A stretch of 64,000 nucleotides of DNA. It comes from an uncultured Oscillospiraceae bacterium (GTDB lineage: Bacteria > Bacillota > Clostridia > Oscillospirales > Acutalibacteraceae). The translations under genes and the position numbers were made by a program. The notes beneath the pieces were generated by a model. The model did not search any database. It had not been told where the DNA came from and saw nothing but the letters and a program-made list of their open reading frames with translations. Shown here piece by piece: positions 1-7,638 of the stretch. Within the stretch, counting starts at the first letter, position 1. Each line of letters opens with the position of its first letter. The stretch covers positions 1 to 64,000 of the forward strand of contig CASFRX010000051.1 of the NCBI GenBank assembly GCA_949297075.1, given 5' to 3'.

Positions 1-1045
1 GCATATCTTTAACCGAGCCCATCTTACGGATTTGGCTGAACTGGTCAAGCAAATCATTCATATCAAACTTGTTTTTGCGGATTTTTTCTTCAAGCTCTCT
101 TGCCTTTTTCTCGTCAAGAGCCTGCTCAGCCTTTTCAATAAGGGAGAGCATATCACCCATGCCGAGAATACGGGAAGCCATGCGGTCGGGATGGAAAGCA
201 TCGAGATCTTCCAGCTTTTCACCGATACCGATAAACTTGATGGGTTTGCCTGTAACAGCTCTTGCGGAAAGAGCGGCACCGCCTCGTGTATCACCGTCAA
301 GCTTTGTGAGAACAAGACCGTCGATACCCAAAGCATCGTTAAAGCCGTTGGCTACTGTTACGGCATCCTGACCTGTCATTGAGTCAACAACCAACAGGAT
401 TTCGTGAGGGTGAACGGCACCTTTGACGGCTTTAAGCTCGTTCATCAGTTCCTCATCTATATGAAGGCGGCCTGCCGTATCGAGGAATACATAATCGTAG
501 CCCTGGTCTTTGGCAAGCTTTATAGCCTCCTGAGCAATCATAACAGGGTCTGACTGACCCATTTCAAAAACAGGCACGCCTGCCTGCTCACCCACAACCT
601 GAAGCTGTTTAATAGCCGCAGGACGGTAAATATCGCAAGCTACAAGCAAAGGACGGTGGCCCTTTTTCTTGAGCGAAAGTGCGATTTTTGCGCTGTGTGT
701 TGTTTTACCTGAACCCTGCAAGCCGCACATCATAACAACAGTCGGCGGATGGGGTGCAGAGGTGAGCCTTGTTTGAGTTCCGCCCATAAGATTAGTTAAT
801 TCTTCATTAACTATTTTTATGACCATCTGGGAGGGAGTAAGGCTTTCCATAACTTGAGCGCCGATTGCACGCTCTGTTACGGTGTTGGTGAAATCCTTGG
901 CAACTTTAAAGTTAACATCGGCTTCAAGCAAAGCCAAGCGAACCTCACGCATAGCTTCACGCACATCGTGCTCAGTAAGGCTGCCCTTGCTCTTTAAGCG
1001 CTGAAACGCTGATTCAAGTCTGTCTGAAAGGCCTTCAAATGCCAA
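1..1045 (-). CDS. ffh: Signal recognition particle GTPase Ffh (partial)
   Basis: SRP54/Ffh binds the SRP RNA and the signal sequences of nascent membrane proteins and docks with FtsY at the membrane. About 348 N-terminal residues lie in the window; most of the C-terminal M domain runs off the left edge. Visible in order are the N-domain helices, the G domain with P-loop GLQGSGKTT, the DTAGR box and the TKLDG motif, and the start of the M domain. No ATG fits the family N-terminus (AFEGLSDRL); the start is TTG at 1045 with AAGGAAG about 10 bases upstream. It follows ylxM by 39 bases, the usual Firmicutes order, so both are probably read from the promoter at 1513-1541. Confidence 0.97.
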   Translation of the reverse strand, partial: MAFEGLSDRLESAFQRLKSKGSLTEHDVREAMREVRLALLEADVNFKVAKDFTNTVTERAIGAQVMESLTPSQMVIKIVNEELTNLMGGTQTRLTSAPHPPTVVMMCGLQGSGKTTHSAKIALSLKKKGHRPLLVACDIYRPAAIKQLQVVGEQAGVPVFEMGQSDPVMIAQEAIKLAKDQGYDYVFLDTAGRLHIDEELMNELKAVKGAVHPHEILLVVDSMTGQDAVTVANGFNDALGIDGLVLTKLDGDTRGGAALSARAVTGKPIKFIGIGEKLEDLDAFHPDRMASRILGMGDMLSLIEKAEQALDEKKARELEEKIRKNKFDMNDLLDQFSQIRKMGSVKDM

Positions 1046-1084
1046 GAAAATACACTTCCTTTATAACGAGATATGCAGCAATAA

Positions 1085-1450
1085 TCAAATCTCTGAAAGA
1101 GATGCTGCAATTGCACGAATATGCACGGTAGCGTCGTTAATTTCACGGGAAAGACCGAAACGCATATTTTGCTCAAATATTAAATTTGCGCATTCGCTGA
1201 TTTCGTCAAGCCCCTTGCGCTGTTCCTCAAAGCGAGCTGCAAGCTTGAGCTTGTTTTCCATATCGAAAAGCTGAGCCTCCGCACGCTTTATTGCGTCACG
1301 CACGCCCTGCCTTGTGATGCCCTCGTTCTCCGCAATCTCGGAAAGGGAAAGGTCGTCATCATAATAATACTCCAAGAAGCTGCGCTGTTTCTCAGTCAGC
1401 ATTTCGCCGTAGAAATCCAACAAAACGGTGACTTCAAGATTCTTAGCCAA
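1085..1450 (-). CDS. ylxM: YlxM/p13-like SRP-associated DNA-binding protein
   Basis: A 121-residue member of the UPF0122 (YlxM) family, a small helix-turn-helix protein found beside ffh and, in some Gram-positives, reported to assist the SRP pathway. The sigma-70 region-4-like core is visible: LTEKQRSFLEYYYDDDLSLSEIA followed by the recognition helix region GITRQGVRDAIKRAE. An upstream in-frame TTG (1471) would add seven residues, but those codons are the Shine-Dalgarno AAGGAGGAG itself; TTG at 1450, six bases after it, is therefore the better start. First gene of the ylxM-ffh operon, with a near-perfect promoter about 60 bases upstream. Confidence 0.93.
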   Translation of the reverse strand: MAKNLEVTVLLDFYGEMLTEKQRSFLEYYYDDDLSLSEIAENEGITRQGVRDAIKRAEAQLFDMENKLKLAARFEEQRKGLDEISECANLIFEQNMRFGLSREINDATVHIRAIAASLSEI

Positions 1451-1512
1451 CAGATTCTCCTCCTTGTGCAACTGCGCATATTGTGTAAAGCATTTATTCT
1501 TTACAGACAGGT

Positions 1513-1541
1513 ATTATACTAAATAAATTCTTCGGTGTCAA
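1513..1541 (-). promoter_or_regulatory. Consensus sigma-A promoter of ylxM-ffh
   Basis: On the minus strand TTGACA, a 17-bp spacer and TATAAT, a perfect match to both hexamers. Transcription would start near 1506, leaving a leader of about 56 bases before the ylxM TTG. Confidence 0.88.
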
Positions 1542-1757
1542 GGGCTTTTTTATGCACAAAAGTGAAAAGATTTTGTGGAAAACAAAGTGAAAACAGGTAA
1601 AAAAGACGATTGATTGTGTTTTGCTGAGATAAACAGCACAAAATGTCGGCAAATTTTCCACAATCTATTTAAATTTCTTCGCAAAAAAATTTTTGAAATA
1701 ATTTTGCATGAAATGGTTTACAATTTGTTAACAAAAAAGACACTATTTATTATCAAA

Positions 1758-1786
1758 TTGTGACGAATTTTATTGTAATATATTGT
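1758..1786 (+). promoter_or_regulatory. Possible promoter of a small transcript
   Basis: TTGTGA, 17-bp spacer, TATTGT on the plus strand. Both hexamers keep the most important bases. It points to the strong terminator at 1865-1905, which would give a transcript of roughly 110 bases. Confidence 0.4.
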
Positions 1787-1805
1787 CAAGGAAAGCGACA
1801 ACAGC

Positions 1806-1850
1806 TTACCTAATAATTAATTTGATTTCTTCTTTTTGTTTCTTTTTCAT
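1806..1850 (-). CDS. Possible 14-residue lysine-rich peptide
   Basis: On the minus strand AAGGAAGGAG lies three bases before ATG (1850) of a 14-codon frame reading MKKKQKEEIKLIIR and ending in TAA. The 16-bp hairpin of 1865-1900 sits directly upstream of this ribosome binding site. I see no clear minus-strand promoter. It is either a real leader or small peptide or a by-product of the pyrimidine-rich tail of a plus-strand small RNA; too short to assign to a family. Confidence 0.2.
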   Translation of the reverse strand: MKKKQKEEIKLIIR

Positions 1851-1864
1851 TTACTCCTTCCTTT

Positions 1865-1905
1865 TGCAAACAGGCGAGCCTAACGGCTCGCCTGTTTGCA
1901 TTTTG
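1865..1905 (+). terminator. 16-bp perfect hairpin terminator
   Basis: A perfect 16-bp stem (1865-1880 with 1885-1900) and a four-base TAAC loop, followed by TTTTGCCTTATTT. Reads as a plus-strand intrinsic terminator. Confidence 0.75.
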
Positions 1906-2057
1906 CCTTATTTGAACAAATTATCATTAAACCCTATTAGCTTCGTTCGATAGTTAGGGTAGTTTATGTATATATAGAAATAATATTTTATTAAAAAAAG
2001 AAAAGCCGTCCCATACTCCCCCAAGAGGAGTAAAGAATATATTTTTCATCATTCTGA

Positions 2058-2094
2058 AAGCTGTAGCGAAACGCTATGGCTTCTTTTGATTTTT
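2058..2094 (+). terminator. Hairpin with T-rich tail
   Basis: AAGCTGTAGCG pairs with CGCTATGGCTT around an AAA loop (11 bp with two G-T pairs), followed by CTTTTGATTTTT. Looks like a second plus-strand terminator ahead of the phage-like genes, insulating them from upstream transcription. Confidence 0.55.
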
Positions 2095-2345
2095 AAGGCT
2101 TTTCACGGGTAATTATGAACAAATTGTTAATATTTTGCGTTTTTACTGATTTTGTCAACCTATTTGGGCGAAAAATGCGGCTGTAAGCCCTATGAGTGAG
2201 AGGAGTTTTTACAAGTTAAGCAATGCTGAGGCATTTCTATCCGCAAAATGCCGTAAAATCGGTTTGCTTTAAAACTCAATGTGTAACTTCCGCCGCACAT
2301 GAGTTATTCAAATGCTCCTCCTAAATTCAAAAGGAAGGTGATAAA

Positions 2346-2837
2346 ATCGCTAAACGAACACTTGGAAAAAGAGAAAAGCTCTTTTGCCTCAACTATGCGC
2401 TGCTGCGAAACGGACGGGATGCCGCCGCACGCTCAGGCTACGGAATAAACCCTGCCGCAAGCGCTGCAAAGCTGCTGAGCCGCCGTGAAATTTTAGATGA
2501 AATTGCCACAATTACCGCCGCACAGCAGCCAAAACAAACCGAAGCCGCAATGGGCTATAAACGGCTTGCCTTTGGTTCTGCCGCCGATGCTCTCAAGCTG
2601 ATTTTCAGAGAAGAGCCGCCCACGGATGAAGAAATTGAACAGATGGATTTATTCAACATTTCGGAAATCAAGAAGCCAAAAGGAGGCGGTCTTGAAATCA
2701 AATTCTTTGACCGCTTGAAGCCTCTTGAAAGACTAAGCGAAATGACTGCCAACGAGGGAGAAAACTCTGCTCTCCCCTTTTACGAGGCGCTTAACAACGG
2801 CGCCAAAGCTTTGTTAGGGAGAGGAGCAGATGAGTAA
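2346..2837 (+). CDS. Phage terminase small subunit
   Basis: Small terminase subunits recognise the packaging site on phage DNA and hand it to the large subunit. The N-terminal part (KRTLGKREKLFCLNYALLRN, then GRDAAARSGYGINPAASAAKLL) is the family's helix-turn-helix arrangement; the C-terminal part is acidic. The frame contains no ATG, GTG or TTG before 2550, and starting at 2550 would delete the whole DNA-binding domain. After the in-frame stop at 2322-2324 the candidates are ATC at 2346, six bases after AAGGAAGGTG, or ATT at 2325; ATC has the better ribosome binding site and gives 163 residues. Overlaps terL by eight bases (ATGAGTAA). Confidence 0.8.
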   Translation: MAKRTLGKREKLFCLNYALLRNGRDAAARSGYGINPAASAAKLLSRREILDEIATITAAQQPKQTEAAMGYKRLAFGSAADALKLIFREEPPTDEEIEQMDLFNISEIKKPKGGGLEIKFFDRLKPLERLSEMTANEGENSALPFYEALNNGAKALLGRGADE

Positions 2838-4110
2838 AGCTCAAAAGTCTTACAGCAAATTTAAGCCGTTTTCGCCCAAACAGCTCACCGCACTGACCTG
2901 GTGGTGTCCTGATTCACCGTATGCAGACCGTGACGCTATTATATGCGACGGTGCGGTGCGAAGCGGCAAGACGCTGTGTATGTCCATCTCATTTATCTTC
3001 TGGGCTTTTTCCGCTTTTGAGGACAGTTCGTTTGCAATTTGCGGCAAAACCGTTTCCTCTCTGCGGCGAAATGTTATAACCTCACTGCTGCCCACTCTGA
3101 CACAGCTCGGCTTTGACTGCAAAGAAAAAGTGAGCAAGAACCAAATTGACATAAGCTACAACGGCCGCCAAAACAGCTTCTGGCTTTTCGGAGGCAAGGA
3201 TGAATCCTCCGCATCCTTAATTCAAGGCATGACCTTAGGCGGCGTGCTTCTGGACGAAGTTGCGCTTATGCCCCGTTCCTTTGTTGAGCAGGCTCTTGCC
3301 CGTTGCTCGCTGGACGGCTCAAAATTTTGGTTCAACTGCAACCCTGACAATCCTCTGCACTGGTTTCACGAGGAATGGATAAAAAAAAGCGAAGAAAAAA
3401 ACTGCCTTTATCTCCATTTTTTGATGAAAGACAATCCGTCGCTTACAAAACAGATTATAAAGCGGTATTCCGCACTTTACAGCGGCGCCTTTTACGAGCG
3501 TTTTGTTGAGGGCAAGTGGGTTGCGACGCAGGGTTTGGTTTATCCCTTCTTTTCGGCGGCGAGCCATGTCTGCCCGGTGCCTAAAGGCGAATTTGAACGC
3601 TACTGCATATCCTGCGACTACGGCACGGTCAACCCCTCTTCCTTCGGCCTTTGGGGCAGGAGAGACGAAATTTGGTATCGGTTAGATGAATACTACCACG
3701 ATTCGAGAAAGCTCGGCGTTCAAAAAACCGACGAGGAGCATTATGCCGCACTTGAAGAGCTTGCAGGCGACCTAAACATAAGCGAAATCACGGTTGATCC
3801 CTCTGCGGCAAGCTTTATCGAATGCATCCGCCGCCACGGCAGGTTCAAGGTTGTGCCTGCCAGAAATGATGTGCTTGATGGAATAAGACGGGTTTCCGAA
3901 GCCCTTAAGGCAGGCACGCTCAAAATTTGCAGCCCTTGCGTGAACACCATAAGAGAGTTTTCTCTCTACCGCTGGGAAGATAACTGCGCCAAGGATACGC
4001 CACGCAAGGTAAACGACCACGCTATGGACGACCTGCGATATTTTGTGACCACCTTGATGAGCCAAGGCGACTGCGGATTTTTCGCCATAGCACAGGAAAG
4101 GAATGACTGA
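2830..4110 (+). CDS. terL: Phage terminase large subunit (PBSX-type)
   Basis: The packaging motor that drives DNA into the prohead and cuts it. 426 residues, normal for the PBSX/Terminase_3-6 type. The ATPase half has Walker A GAVRSGKT (residues 41-48) and Walker B GVLLDE (138-143). The nuclease half has Asp263 in CISCDYGT, Asp323 in the TVDPSAASF motif and the acidic pair Asp400-Asp401 in HAMDDLRYF, so the catalytic residues of both activities look intact. ATG lies inside the terS stop overlap and the gene ends in a four-base overlap with the portal gene, indicating translational coupling. No frameshift or premature stop. Confidence 0.93.
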   Translation: MSKAQKSYSKFKPFSPKQLTALTWWCPDSPYADRDAIICDGAVRSGKTLCMSISFIFWAFSAFEDSSFAICGKTVSSLRRNVITSLLPTLTQLGFDCKEKVSKNQIDISYNGRQNSFWLFGGKDESSASLIQGMTLGGVLLDEVALMPRSFVEQALARCSLDGSKFWFNCNPDNPLHWFHEEWIKKSEEKNCLYLHFLMKDNPSLTKQIIKRYSALYSGAFYERFVEGKWVATQGLVYPFFSAASHVCPVPKGEFERYCISCDYGTVNPSSFGLWGRRDEIWYRLDEYYHDSRKLGVQKTDEEHYAALEELAGDLNISEITVDPSAASFIECIRRHGRFKVVPARNDVLDGIRRVSEALKAGTLKICSPCVNTIREFSLYRWEDNCAKDTPRKVNDHAMDDLRYFVTTLMSQGDCGFFAIAQERND

Positions 4111-5237
4111 AAATTAAAAAAAGCAAGAAAACTCATCCACAGGCTGAGGTTTGTGCCATACAGACCTCAGGCACGCAAAATCCTTTCAGCGTTTTGGAAA
4201 GCTGCAGGGATTTGGGATATCAAAACCTGAGGCTTTATTCAGCACTCAGGCAGAGCGTACCGATTATTGATGCGGCAATTATGAAAATCATCCGCCTGAC
4301 AGGCGGCTTTGAGGTTATCTGCACTGAGCGCTCAGCTCAGGAAAAGCTGGATAACTTTCTAAAAAATGTCTGTGTAAACGGAACCGGTCAGAGCCTGCAA
4401 AGCTTTGTTGCAAGCTATTTTGAACAGCTTTTGACCTACGGCACGGCTATCGGCGAAATAGTAACGGATTCCTTGGGTCAGCCATATGCATTTTTCAACG
4501 CTCCGCTTGAAAATGTTGAGCTTCGCCGCAACGAAAACGGCATTGATATTGATATTTATTCAAAGAATCTCGGCAGAGCCGAAAAGGTAAAATATCCCGA
4601 ACTGATAATAATGTCCATGCTCAACCCCGATGCAGGTGCGCTCTGCGGCAATTCTCTTCTAAAAGGCTTGCCCTTTGTGGCGGAAACGCTGATGAAAATT
4701 TTCCGCACAACAGGAAGCAACTGGGAGCGCCTTGGCAACACACGCTTTGCCGTTACATACAAGCCCTCTAACGACACCCTTGACAGAGCCTACGCAAAAG
4801 AGCGTGCAATTCAGGTTGCAAAGGAATGGAGCAACGCAATGAGCAGCGAAAAAGCAACGGATTTTGTTGCAGTGGGCGATATTCAGATTAAGGTTATCGG
4901 CGCCGAGGCGCAGATACCCGACAGCGAAATCCCCGTGCGCCAGCTTCTTGAACAGATTGTTGCAAAGACAGGCTTGCCGCCGTTTCTGTTGGGCTTGAGC
5001 TGGTCGAGCACCGAGCGAATGAGTTCACAGCAGGCAGACGCTCTCACAAGCGAGCTTGAAGCCTACCGCCGAATACTCACCCCTGCAATCACCAAGCTTT
5101 GCGACACTTGCCTGCGCCTTTTGGGTCTGCCCGGCAGTGTAAACATAGTTTGGTACGACATAACCTTACAGGATATGGTTGAAATCGCCCGTGCAGAGCT
5201 TTACGGCGCACAGGCAGAAAAACTGATTAACAACTGA
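4107..5237 (+). CDS. Phage portal protein
   Basis: Portal proteins form the dodecameric ring at one vertex of the head through which DNA passes. Recognised by length (376 residues), by position directly after terL, and by the C-terminal portal segment LPPFLLGLSWSSTERMSSQQ with the following helix ELEAYRRILTPAITKL. An in-frame stop at 4104-4106 leaves CTG at 4107 as the first candidate; it overlaps the terL stop as CTGA and has AGGAAAGGA just upstream. TTG at 4194 is an alternative that would drop 29 lysine-rich residues and has no ribosome binding site. Followed 22 bases later by the protease gene. Confidence 0.85.
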   Translation: MKIKKSKKTHPQAEVCAIQTSGTQNPFSVLESCRDLGYQNLRLYSALRQSVPIIDAAIMKIIRLTGGFEVICTERSAQEKLDNFLKNVCVNGTGQSLQSFVASYFEQLLTYGTAIGEIVTDSLGQPYAFFNAPLENVELRRNENGIDIDIYSKNLGRAEKVKYPELIIMSMLNPDAGALCGNSLLKGLPFVAETLMKIFRTTGSNWERLGNTRFAVTYKPSNDTLDRAYAKERAIQVAKEWSNAMSSEKATDFVAVGDIQIKVIGAEAQIPDSEIPVRQLLEQIVAKTGLPPFLLGLSWSSTERMSSQQADALTSELEAYRRILTPAITKLCDTCLRLLGLPGSVNIVWYDITLQDMVEIARAELYGAQAEKLINN

Positions 5238-5259
5238 CCGAAAACCGAAAGGAGAAAAA

Positions 5260-6234
5260 TTGAACAAGCTTTACAAAAACACCGCAAGCGACATTTTTGA
5301 AGCAGATGTGCCGCAGGAGGAGCTTGAACTAATCAACAAGCACACCCTTGTGCCCCTTACTGCTGACAAGGTTTTTTGCTTCACCGTTACCCTTTGCGAT
5401 AACGAAATAGACAGAGACATCGAACGTTTCAGCCCCGATGCGCTCAAAGCAATGGCACCAATGTTTGTAGGCAAAACAGGCATTGCCGACCACCAAATGC
5501 GAGCAGAAAACCAGAGCTGCCGAATTTACAAAACATGGGTTGAAGAAAGCACAAGCCGAAAAAATTCCCTCGGAGAAGCTTACACAGAGCTTAAAGCGAG
5601 GGTATATATGCCCAAGACACCCGGCTGCGAAGAGCTCATGGCAAAAATCAAGGCAGGCATCATTAAGGAAACAAGCGTAGGCTGTTCCATGGGCCGATAT
5701 ACTTGCTCCGTTTGCGGAGCTGACCTGAAAAAATCCACCTGCAAGCACCGCAAAGGTGAACTCTATTCAGGCAAGCTTTGCCACACTGTTTTGGAAGAGC
5801 CAAAGGACGCTTATGAATTCAGCTTCGTTGCCGTGCCCGCACAGCCTAATGCAGGCGTAACAAAGGCATTTGAGGCGGCTGACACCATGCAGCCCGAAGA
5901 AATTCTCAGCAAGGCGGCAGGCTGTGACAGCGTAACGCTGAGCATTAAGGCTTTCACTCAGCTCACGCAAAAAATTAACAGCTTAGAAGAACTTGCCCAA
6001 GATGCAAAATGCTACCGCACCGCACTTGAAAAACAAGTTATGCGCCTTGGCGCAATGGCTGTACCCTCTCTTGCAACGGGAGATTTTGAAAGCATTTGCA
6101 AATCCCTTACAAGTGCACAGCTTATGTCACTTCAGAGAGCCTTTGAAGAAAAGGCGGCTAAGCTCTATCCCCTGCATCCACAGCTCAGTCCTCACACGGA
6201 AAAAGAAACAAACAACAGCGAATTTAAAATTTAA
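5260..6234 (+). CDS. Prohead protease with an embedded zinc-knuckle-like segment
   Basis: HK97-type (U35-like) serine proteases clip scaffold and capsid during head maturation. The expected residues are present: His78 in GIADHQM, Ser139 in IKETSVGCS, and Glu186 in AYEFSFVAVPAQPNAG. Between Ser139 and Glu186 is an insert with Cys149-x2-Cys152 and Cys161-x-His163, which looks like a metal-binding knuckle. Residues beyond about 215 form a helical tail that could act as scaffold. TTG start at 5260 preceded by AAAGGAG. 324 residues, longer than a bare protease, as expected for a protease-scaffold fusion. Confidence 0.82.
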   Translation: MNKLYKNTASDIFEADVPQEELELINKHTLVPLTADKVFCFTVTLCDNEIDRDIERFSPDALKAMAPMFVGKTGIADHQMRAENQSCRIYKTWVEESTSRKNSLGEAYTELKARVYMPKTPGCEELMAKIKAGIIKETSVGCSMGRYTCSVCGADLKKSTCKHRKGELYSGKLCHTVLEEPKDAYEFSFVAVPAQPNAGVTKAFEAADTMQPEEILSKAAGCDSVTLSIKAFTQLTQKINSLEELAQDAKCYRTALEKQVMRLGAMAVPSLATGDFESICKSLTSAQLMSLQRAFEEKAAKLYPLHPQLSPHTEKETNNSEFKI

Positions 6235-6248
6235 AGGAGAAAAAACAT

Positions 6249-6593
6249 ATGTCAATTTCATTTACAGGCATTAACGAACAGGTAATCACATTCAAAACCG
6301 AAACCCAGCTTGAAGCCGGCACACTCGTAAAAATCAGCGCAAACGGCACAGTTTCCGCCTGCGCCGCAAACGACAAGATTGCAGGCGTCGTACTCTTCTG
6401 CCGAGATAAGCTTGCGGCTGTACAGGTGAGCGGTTTTGCGGCTGTGCCCTACACAGGCACGGCACCCACTCTCGGCTACGCAAAGCTTTGTGCGGCAAGC
6501 AAAACGGAAATTAAAGCTGACAGCACCAACGGCCGTGAGCTCATGGTGCTTGAAACTGATACAACCGAAAAAATTGCAGGCTTTATGCTTTAA
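6249..6593 (+). CDS. Putative head decoration/stabilisation protein
   Basis: A 114-residue, beta-rich protein (ITFKTETQLEAGTLVKISANG, then KIAGVVLFCRDKLAAVQVSG) resembling DUF2190-type small capsid proteins that bind the outside of HK97-fold shells. The assignment rests on composition, size and its place between protease and major capsid, where decoration proteins are usually encoded. ATG preceded by AAAGGAG; 14 bases after the protease gene and 24 before the capsid gene. Confidence 0.65.
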   Translation: MSISFTGINEQVITFKTETQLEAGTLVKISANGTVSACAANDKIAGVVLFCRDKLAAVQVSGFAAVPYTGTAPTLGYAKLCAASKTEIKADSTNGRELMVLETDTTEKIAGFML

Positions 6594-6594
6594 T

Positions 6595-6611
6595 AAAAGG
6601 AAGGAGTAAAT
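6595..6611 (+). promoter_or_regulatory. Extended ribosome binding site of the capsid gene
   Basis: AAAAGGAAGGAGTAAAT ends seven bases before the major capsid ATG. It contains an extended Shine-Dalgarno and is a perfect 17-base complement of 1849-1865 in the candidate small RNA upstream of the cassette. Confidence 0.6.
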
Positions 6612-6617
6612 ATTACT

Positions 6618-7619
6618 ATGGCTAATTTTGATAATATCAGACTTGAAAAAGGACTCTACTGCGGCGGCTCATTCACAGGAGCGCTTGAATCAATCGACCC
6701 CTCCGAAAACTATAAAGGCAGTGCTCTTGAGGGACTGGACGCCTATCAGCGTCAGCTTAAGCGTTTTGACATCAAGGTAAGCGGTGCAGGCAGCGATGTT
6801 GTTGAAAAATTCTTCAAGACAAGCGACAGCGCAACCCTTTTCCCCGAATATGTGGCAAGAGCTGTCCGTCAGGGCATGGAGGAGGCCAATGTTCTCCCCA
6901 AACTCGTAGCCTCTGTTACAAACATTGATTCTCTTGACTATCGCTCAATTATGAGCGTACCCACAGACGACGATAAGGCTCTTAAAGAGGTTGCAGAAGG
7001 TGCCGCAATTCCTCAAACAGTTGTTAAAACCCGTGAAAACCTTGTAAGGCTGCGCAAAAGAGGTAGGATGCTTGTCGCTTCATATGAGGCTATCCGCTTC
7101 CAGCGCCTTGACCTTTTCACGGTTACACTTCGCCAGATTGGTGCATACATTGCAAAGGCACAGCTTGCGGATGCCATTGATGTTATCCTCAACGGCGACG
7201 GCAACGACAACGCCGCCGCAGAGACTGCAGCAGCCGGTGCTTCACTCACCTATGCAGACCTTGTTAACCTTTGGAAAGACCTTGATCCCTATGAGATGAA
7301 TGTGCTTATTGCCAACAATGCCGATGCGGTAAATATGCTCAACTTCAGCGAATTCAAGGACTCCGCAGCAGGTCTCAACTTCCACGCTACCGGCAAAATG
7401 ATTACTCCCATCGGCGCAGAGCTTATTCGCTCCTCTTCCCTTGAAAGCGGCAAGATTATCGGCCTTGATAAAAACTGCGCTCTCGAAATGGTTAAGGCAG
7501 GAGATGTGCTAACAGAATACGACAAGCTCATTGACCGCCAGCTTGAAAGAGCCGCTATCACATCTATTGCAGGCTTTGCGAAGATTTTCACCGACGCTTC
7601 AAGAATTCTCAACGCCTGA
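6618..7619 (+). CDS. Major capsid protein (HK97 fold)
   Basis: The shell protein of the head. 333 residues. Recognised from the family pattern: an N-terminal arm, then LFPEYVARAVRQGMEEANVLP, the strand SLDYRSIMSV, the long segment EGAAIPQTVVKTRENLVRLR, the spine-helix region FTVTLRQIGAYIAKAQLADA, and a C-terminal beta-strand after VLTEYDKLIDRQLERAAI. Position after protease and decoration protein agrees. ATG with the strongest ribosome binding site of the cluster (AAGGAAGGAG), consistent with a highly made structural protein. No disruption. Confidence 0.88.
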   Translation: MANFDNIRLEKGLYCGGSFTGALESIDPSENYKGSALEGLDAYQRQLKRFDIKVSGAGSDVVEKFFKTSDSATLFPEYVARAVRQGMEEANVLPKLVASVTNIDSLDYRSIMSVPTDDDKALKEVAEGAAIPQTVVKTRENLVRLRKRGRMLVASYEAIRFQRLDLFTVTLRQIGAYIAKAQLADAIDVILNGDGNDNAAAETAAAGASLTYADLVNLWKDLDPYEMNVLIANNADAVNMLNFSEFKDSAAGLNFHATGKMITPIGAELIRSSSLESGKIIGLDKNCALEMVKAGDVLTEYDKLIDRQLERAAITSIAGFAKIFTDASRILNA

Positions 7620-7638
7620 GAGAAAGAGAGGGTAAGCC

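Larger units (their letters stand above)
1793..1908 (+). ncRNA. Candidate small RNA ending in a strong terminator
   Basis: Inferred from a plausible promoter (1758-1786) and a very strong terminator (1865-1905) with no plus-strand reading frame between them. The stretch just before the hairpin is pyrimidine-rich and contains CTCCTTCC, an anti-Shine-Dalgarno sequence. Bases 1849-1865 are perfectly complementary over 17 bases to 6595-6611, the ribosome binding site of the major capsid gene. The same bases read on the minus strand form a ribosome binding site for a 14-codon frame, so the functional strand is uncertain. Confidence 0.35.
1542..2345. other. Long non-coding region between ylxM and the capsid cassette
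   Basis: About 800 bases without a gene of normal size. It is AT-rich, especially 1550-1860, and holds several strong structures: the hairpins at 1865-1900 and 2058-2082, an 8-bp hairpin around 2022-2042 (TACTCC paired with GGAGTA), a 7-bp hairpin at 2230-2252 (GGCATTT/AAATGCC), and a short inverted repeat ACCCTA/TAGGGT at about 1931-1960. I found no well-formed sigma-A promoter between 2095 and 2345, so the start of transcription of the phage-like genes is not evident. No integrase remnant or obvious attachment-site duplication is visible. Confidence 0.6.

Noticed and set aside
1931-1960. ACCCTA/TAGGGT inverted repeat as a phage attachment site
   Set aside because: Imperfect, short, and no second copy was seen downstream of the cassette near 9183.
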